64,000 nucleotides of DNA from Streptomonospora alba (lineage in GTDB: Bacteria; Actinomycetota; Actinomycetes; Streptosporangiales; Streptosporangiaceae), in contig NZ_JROO01000031.1 in the NCBI RefSeq assembly GCF_000826685.1, positions 62,001 to 126,000 on the forward strand, read 5' to 3'. The notes beneath the pieces are model-generated. The model ran no database searches. It saw only the letters and a program-made list of their open reading frames with translations, and was not told the origin of the DNA. Positions 60,688 through 64,000 of this stretch are shown here, in pieces. The position numbers and the translations under genes were made by a program. The stretch's first letter is position 1; every line of letters starts with the position of its first letter.

Positions 60688-61526
60688 GGCATGTCTCGAT
60701 TCTGCGCTTGCCATCGGTTCCCGGCTCGGTCCGGGATGTCGCGTCGTCGTTCGCCGAGCGGGCGTGCCGTCGCCGGGCGGCGGCGGTGGGCGAACGTGTG
60801 GCCGCCCAGGCCGGCCGACTCCGCGCACGGCCGCCGCGGCCGTGTCGCGGAGCCGCCGGAGACCGGCTCGTGCCGCGGTGGACGGCGGTGGTGCGCAGAG
60901 TGCGCCGGATGGGGCGGGGTGCGGCGGGCGGCCGGTGCGCGGGGCCGGCGGCTGCTCGCCGACGTGGGCGGCCCGTCGCCGACACGCATGGCAGGGGCGC
61001 CGGCGAAACGCGCCGCCGCCCGGTCGCGTCAGGGGAGGAGTTCTCCGCCCGCCGCGCGCATGCGGGCCGGCCCATGGGCCTCGGGGGTCCGGTCGGCCGC
61101 CTGGGGCGGCGCCGCGTACCCCTCTGCTGTGGCCGCGGGCGGGTCCCGCGGGCTCTCTTCGGCCTTGAGCATCGCTCTTCGCGTTCATTCGAGGCGGATA
61201 TACCTGCGCACCCTCAGCATCACCCGAACGAGGGCGCTTCAGCGTCCGCCTAGCGCGTTCTTAACGAAGACCGGGCGCCCCGGGGCCGCTCCGCTGTCCG
61301 ATGCGCCGCCGATCGGCTGCCCGCACCCGCTCTGACCGCTTGGTTCACCATCGCTTAACACATGCGGCCATCTCTTTACGCCGGTGCAACACACGTGGCG
61401 GCGCTGGGAAACACACACCCCCGATCGTGGCGGTCGTGGTGATCTCGCCGGGCCCGACGACGTGCTCGCCGATCCATCCCTCGGACGAACCAGGCAATCC
61501 CCCGCCCGATCTGTGGAGGCGACGCA
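60688..61526. other. 839-base gene-free region between the ABC exporter and amtB
   Basis: The stretch contains only Arg/Gly/Pro-rich shadow frames on both strands. Upstream of amtB there is an AT-richer part (about 61180-61400) with possible GlnR half-sites at 61344-61359. No RNA gene or transposon was recognised. Confidence 0.5.
61344..61359. promoter_or_regulatory. Possible GlnR box upstream of amtB
   Basis: TTCAC-N6-TTAAC keeps the 11-base half-site spacing of actinobacterial GlnR operators (GTNAC-N6-GAAAC-like) and lies about 170 bases before the amtB ATG. The match to the consensus is partial, so this is tentative; GlnR control of amtB is well known in Streptomyces. Confidence 0.3.
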
Positions 61527-62834
61527 ATGGAAGGCATCGACAGCGGTACCACCGCGTGGCTGCTGATCTCATCCGCACTCGTGATGCTGATGACCCCGGG
61601 TCTGGCCTTCTTCTACGGAGGCATGGCCCGCGCCAAGAGCGTGCTGAACATGATGCTGATGAGCTTCGCGAGCATCGCACTCGTCAGTGTCCTGTGGGTG
61701 CTCGTGGGCTACTCGCTCGCCTACGACTCGGCCGGGCCCTTCGTCGGCGGCCTGGGCTACCTGGGCGTGACCGGACTCATCAGCGACGTCAGCGGCGGTA
61801 TCCCCGTTCTGCTGGACGTCGGCTTCCAGATGATGTTCGCGGTCCTGACCGTGGCCCTGATCAGCGGCGCCATCGCCGACCGTGCGAAGTTCGGCGCCTG
61901 GCTGCTGTTCGTACCGGTGTGGTCGGTCCTGGTCTACTCCCCGGTGGCCTACTGGGTGTGGGGCGACGGCTGGATCAGCGCCCTGGAGATCGGCGGCTAC
62001 GAGGTCATCGACTTCGCCGGCGGTACCGCGGTCCACATCAACGCCGGCGCCGCCGCCCTGGCGCTCACCTTCGTGCTGGGCCGCCGCAAGGGCTTCGGAT
62101 CGGAGTCCATGCGCCCGCACAACCTGCCCTTCGTTCTGCTGGGCGCGGCGCTGCTGTGGTTCGGCTGGTTCGGCTTCAACGCGGGCTCGGCCTACGCCGC
62201 CGACGGCGTCGCCGCCCTGGCCCTGCTCAACACCCAGGTCGCCACGGCCGCCGCCACCGGCGCCTGGATGCTGGTCGAGCGCATCCGCTACGGCAAGGCC
62301 ACCGCTCTGGGCTTCGCCTCGGGCGCCATCGCCGGTCTGGTCGCCATCACCCCGGCCGCGGCCGACCTGACCCCGCTGGGCGCCGTCGCGCTGGGCCTGA
62401 TCGCCGGCGCCGTCTGCGCCTACGCGATCAGCTGGAAGTACAAGTTCAAGTACGACGACGCCCTCGACGTGGTCGGCATCCACATGGTCGGCGGCATCAT
62501 CGGCTCGCTGCTGATCGGCCTGCTGGCCGCCTCCTCGGCCGGCGGCTCGGCGGGCCTGCTCTACGGCGGCTCCTTCGGCCTGCTGGCCGTCCAGGCGATC
62601 GGCGTCGTGGGCGTCCTGGTCTACTCCTTCGTGGTCACCTTCGTCATCGCCAAGATCATCGACCTGGTGATGGGCTTCCGGATCCCCGAGCACGTCGAGA
62701 CCAACGGCCTCGACGCGGAGCTGCACGACGAGACCGCCTACGCCTTCGACGAGCTGGACGAGCTCGAAGGCGGCGAGCCCTCCTCGCCGACGCCTCCGGG
62801 CGGGGAGGTGGCCTCACAGCAGGCGCGGTCCTAA
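61527..62834 (+). CDS. amtB: Ammonium transporter
   Basis: A 435-residue Amt/Mep/Rh channel with 11 helices for ammonium uptake. Typical motifs: LLISSALVMLMTPGLAFFYG, GGMARAKSVLNMMLMSF, DFAGGTAVHINAGAAALALT (pore), FGWFGFNAGSAYAADG (second signature), and VGIHMVGGIIGSLLIG with the pore His. The C-terminal 60 residues are acidic. The ATG follows GGAGG by 7 bases. Unlike many actinobacteria, glnK and glnD do not follow. Confidence 0.95.
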   Translation: MEGIDSGTTAWLLISSALVMLMTPGLAFFYGGMARAKSVLNMMLMSFASIALVSVLWVLVGYSLAYDSAGPFVGGLGYLGVTGLISDVSGGIPVLLDVGFQMMFAVLTVALISGAIADRAKFGAWLLFVPVWSVLVYSPVAYWVWGDGWISALEIGGYEVIDFAGGTAVHINAGAAALALTFVLGRRKGFGSESMRPHNLPFVLLGAALLWFGWFGFNAGSAYAADGVAALALLNTQVATAAATGAWMLVERIRYGKATALGFASGAIAGLVAITPAAADLTPLGAVALGLIAGAVCAYAISWKYKFKYDDALDVVGIHMVGGIIGSLLIGLLAASSAGGSAGLLYGGSFGLLAVQAIGVVGVLVYSFVVTFVIAKIIDLVMGFRIPEHVETNGLDAELHDETAYAFDELDELEGGEPSSPTPPGGEVASQQARS

Positions 62835-63266
62835 GGCCGGCTCAACGTAGAGGCGGTGCGGCCGAGCCAGTGCCGTGAGGCGAACGCCGGGCCGGCGGGG
62901 AGCGGATCCCCGTCGGCCCGGACGTGTGCGGAGGGCGTGGGCTGCCTCACGCGTGCCGCGCCGCCGGAGCCCGCGTCCGAGGCCCCCGACTCCCGCCGCA
63001 CACGCGGGGACGCGGCCGGGACCGGCCAGCGCCGTGTGCGGCCCGAGCGGCCGCGCGGCGCGTCGCGGGCCCGGCCGGTTGGGTACGCTTAGCCGCAACC
63101 ACGAGGGCACCGGACACGCGCCGCGGCCCCCCGCCCGCCTCCCGCAGCATCGCGTGCCCTCCTGGTAGAACGTGCCCGGAGCCGAATCGGCGGCCCGCGC
63201 GTCCCATTCATCCAGCCCAGTTCCGCAGACACCACATGCACCCCATGGCAGGGGGCAGGAGGCAAG
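62835..63266. other. 432-base intergenic region after amtB
   Basis: No gene is recognised. A TACGCT sequence at 63085-63090 could be a -10 for the lipoprotein gene, with a leader of about 175 bases. The remainder is GC-rich shadow frames. Confidence 0.45.
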
Positions 63267-64000
63267 ATGTCGCCGGCTCATCCCACTACACGCCGATCGC
63301 GCGGTTTCCCCACGTTCGCCGCAGCGGCGGCCGCTGTCGTGATCGGCTCGTCCGGCTGCTCCATCGACCTCAGCGAGTTCCGCCCCGGAGCAGGCGGTGA
63401 GGAGCCCTCGCCCTCGCCCACGCCCGTCAAGGCGGCCCCGCTGCTGCAATCGGCGCTGGACAGCCTGGGCCAACAGCCCGCCGTGGCCGTGCAGGGGCAG
63501 GTCTCCGAGGACGCCGACAGCCCGGTCAGCGACGTGTCGCTCACCACCACCGACGCCGGCACCGCCAACGGCACCGTGCAGACCAACGAGAATGAAGCCG
63601 AGGTCATGCAGGCCGACGGCAAGCTCTTCGCCAACGCACCCGACGCGTACTGGCTGGACAAGAACATCACCAACCCCGACGCCGACGACTACGCCGGCAG
63701 CTGGGTACGGCTGAACGGCGACCAGTTGGGCGTCGACCCCGCCGCCATGCTCGCGCCCACCGCGCTGGCCGACATCATCGGGTCGATGGCCCCCGCCGGC
63801 GGCAAGGCCGAGCTGGAGAACCTCGACGGCACCACCGCCTACCGGGTCGACCTGGCGGGCGGCGAGAGCAATCGGGTGTGGATCGGCGAGGAGTCCGGGG
63901 AACTGCTGCGCGCCGAGATCGAGGAGCTGACCCCCGAGGGCGCCGACTCGGGCCCGCGCACCCGGCTGGACTTCACCGTCCCCGAGGGCCCCGACGTGCA
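63267..64000 (+). CDS. LppX/LprAFG-like lipoprotein, N-terminal part
   Basis: The gene is cut by the window end; 244 residues are visible. A signal peptide (FPTFAAAAAAVVIGSSGCS) has a lipobox-like GSSGC. A Ser/Pro linker follows, then LLQSALDSLGQQPAVAVQGQ, YWLDKNITNPDADDYAGSWV and RLNGDQLGVDPAAMLAPTAL, which match the half-barrel fold of LppX/LprG-type lipid-carrying lipoproteins. The ATG follows AGGAGG by 5 bases. Its ligand may be a membrane lipid. Confidence 0.75.
   Translation, partial: MSPAHPTTRRSRGFPTFAAAAAAVVIGSSGCSIDLSEFRPGAGGEEPSPSPTPVKAAPLLQSALDSLGQQPAVAVQGQVSEDADSPVSDVSLTTTDAGTANGTVQTNENEAEVMQADGKLFANAPDAYWLDKNITNPDADDYAGSWVRLNGDQLGVDPAAMLAPTALADIIGSMAPAGGKAELENLDGTTAYRVDLAGGESNRVWIGEESGELLRAEIEELTPEGADSGPRTRLDFTVPEGPDV

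Noticed and set aside
1-64000. CRISPR array, prophage or intact transposase
   Set aside because: No regularly spaced direct repeats, phage structural genes or transposase motifs were seen.

Overview
This is chromosomal DNA from a very GC-rich actinomycete. Long non-coding-frame ORFs, many GTG starts, cyd, thiL-recG-rsmD-coaD and rpmF-rnc-mutM-smc-ftsY blocks, DUF4873/DUF6230/DUF6114/DUF3105/DUF3515 families and TANNNT-type leaderless promoters all point to Actinomycetia. The gene set and style suggest Streptosporangiales, perhaps Nocardiopsaceae (inference). No rRNA, tRNA, CRISPR array, prophage or intact insertion sequence was seen.

Layout. 1-6366: the end of an alpha/beta hydrolase, then a polyhydroxybutyrate-use locus: GAF-PucR regulator and 3-hydroxybutyrate dehydrogenase facing a secreted PHB depolymerase-type esterase and an MHS-family permease. 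6539-8475: a NarL-type two-component system. 8609-11026: Lon protease under a HAIR (HspR) operator. 11041-12657: the lon terminator, a decayed toxin-antitoxin remnant and a CPBP membrane protease. 13049-18541: Gfo/Idh/MocA oxidoreductase, MFS exporter, four-carbon acid sugar kinase-like protein and adenosine deaminase.

18707-28190 is the most interesting accessory block. It holds DUF4873, a Baeyer-Villiger-type monooxygenase, an AurF-like diiron oxygenase, a divergent MerR regulator, an alpha/beta hydrolase, a ChoD-like GMC oxidoreductase and the membrane pair DUF6230/DUF6114. Two promoters, one for the oxygenase operon and one for the DUF6230/DUF6114 operon (and possibly the divergent GMC gene), carry the same motif TGTGACA-N7-TTGTAATGTT between -35 and -10. 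This suggests a single MerR-controlled lipid, sterol or terpenoid oxidation regulon.

28337-40131: a helicase with a RelE-like N-terminus, a 1-kb gene-poor stretch with a 20-bp hairpin, a secreted protein, cydABCD (cytochrome bd oxidase and its assembly exporter) with a three-copy 15-bp-period palindromic operator array upstream, and the DUF305/DUF3105 divergent pair. 40191-58770 is the conserved housekeeping core: DUF3515, Lrp-like domain, thiL, a CBM2-type membrane protein, rpmB, recG, rsmD, coaD, DUF177, rpmF, rnc, mutM, acyP, a small coiled-coil protein, smc, a cobalamin riboswitch with btuF-btuC, and ftsY. 58826-64000: a perfect 20-bp inverted repeat, an ABC-2 exporter pair, amtB without glnK, and the start of an LppX/LprG-like lipoprotein gene that runs off the window.

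All calls are from reading the sequence and recalling family features; no database search was run.
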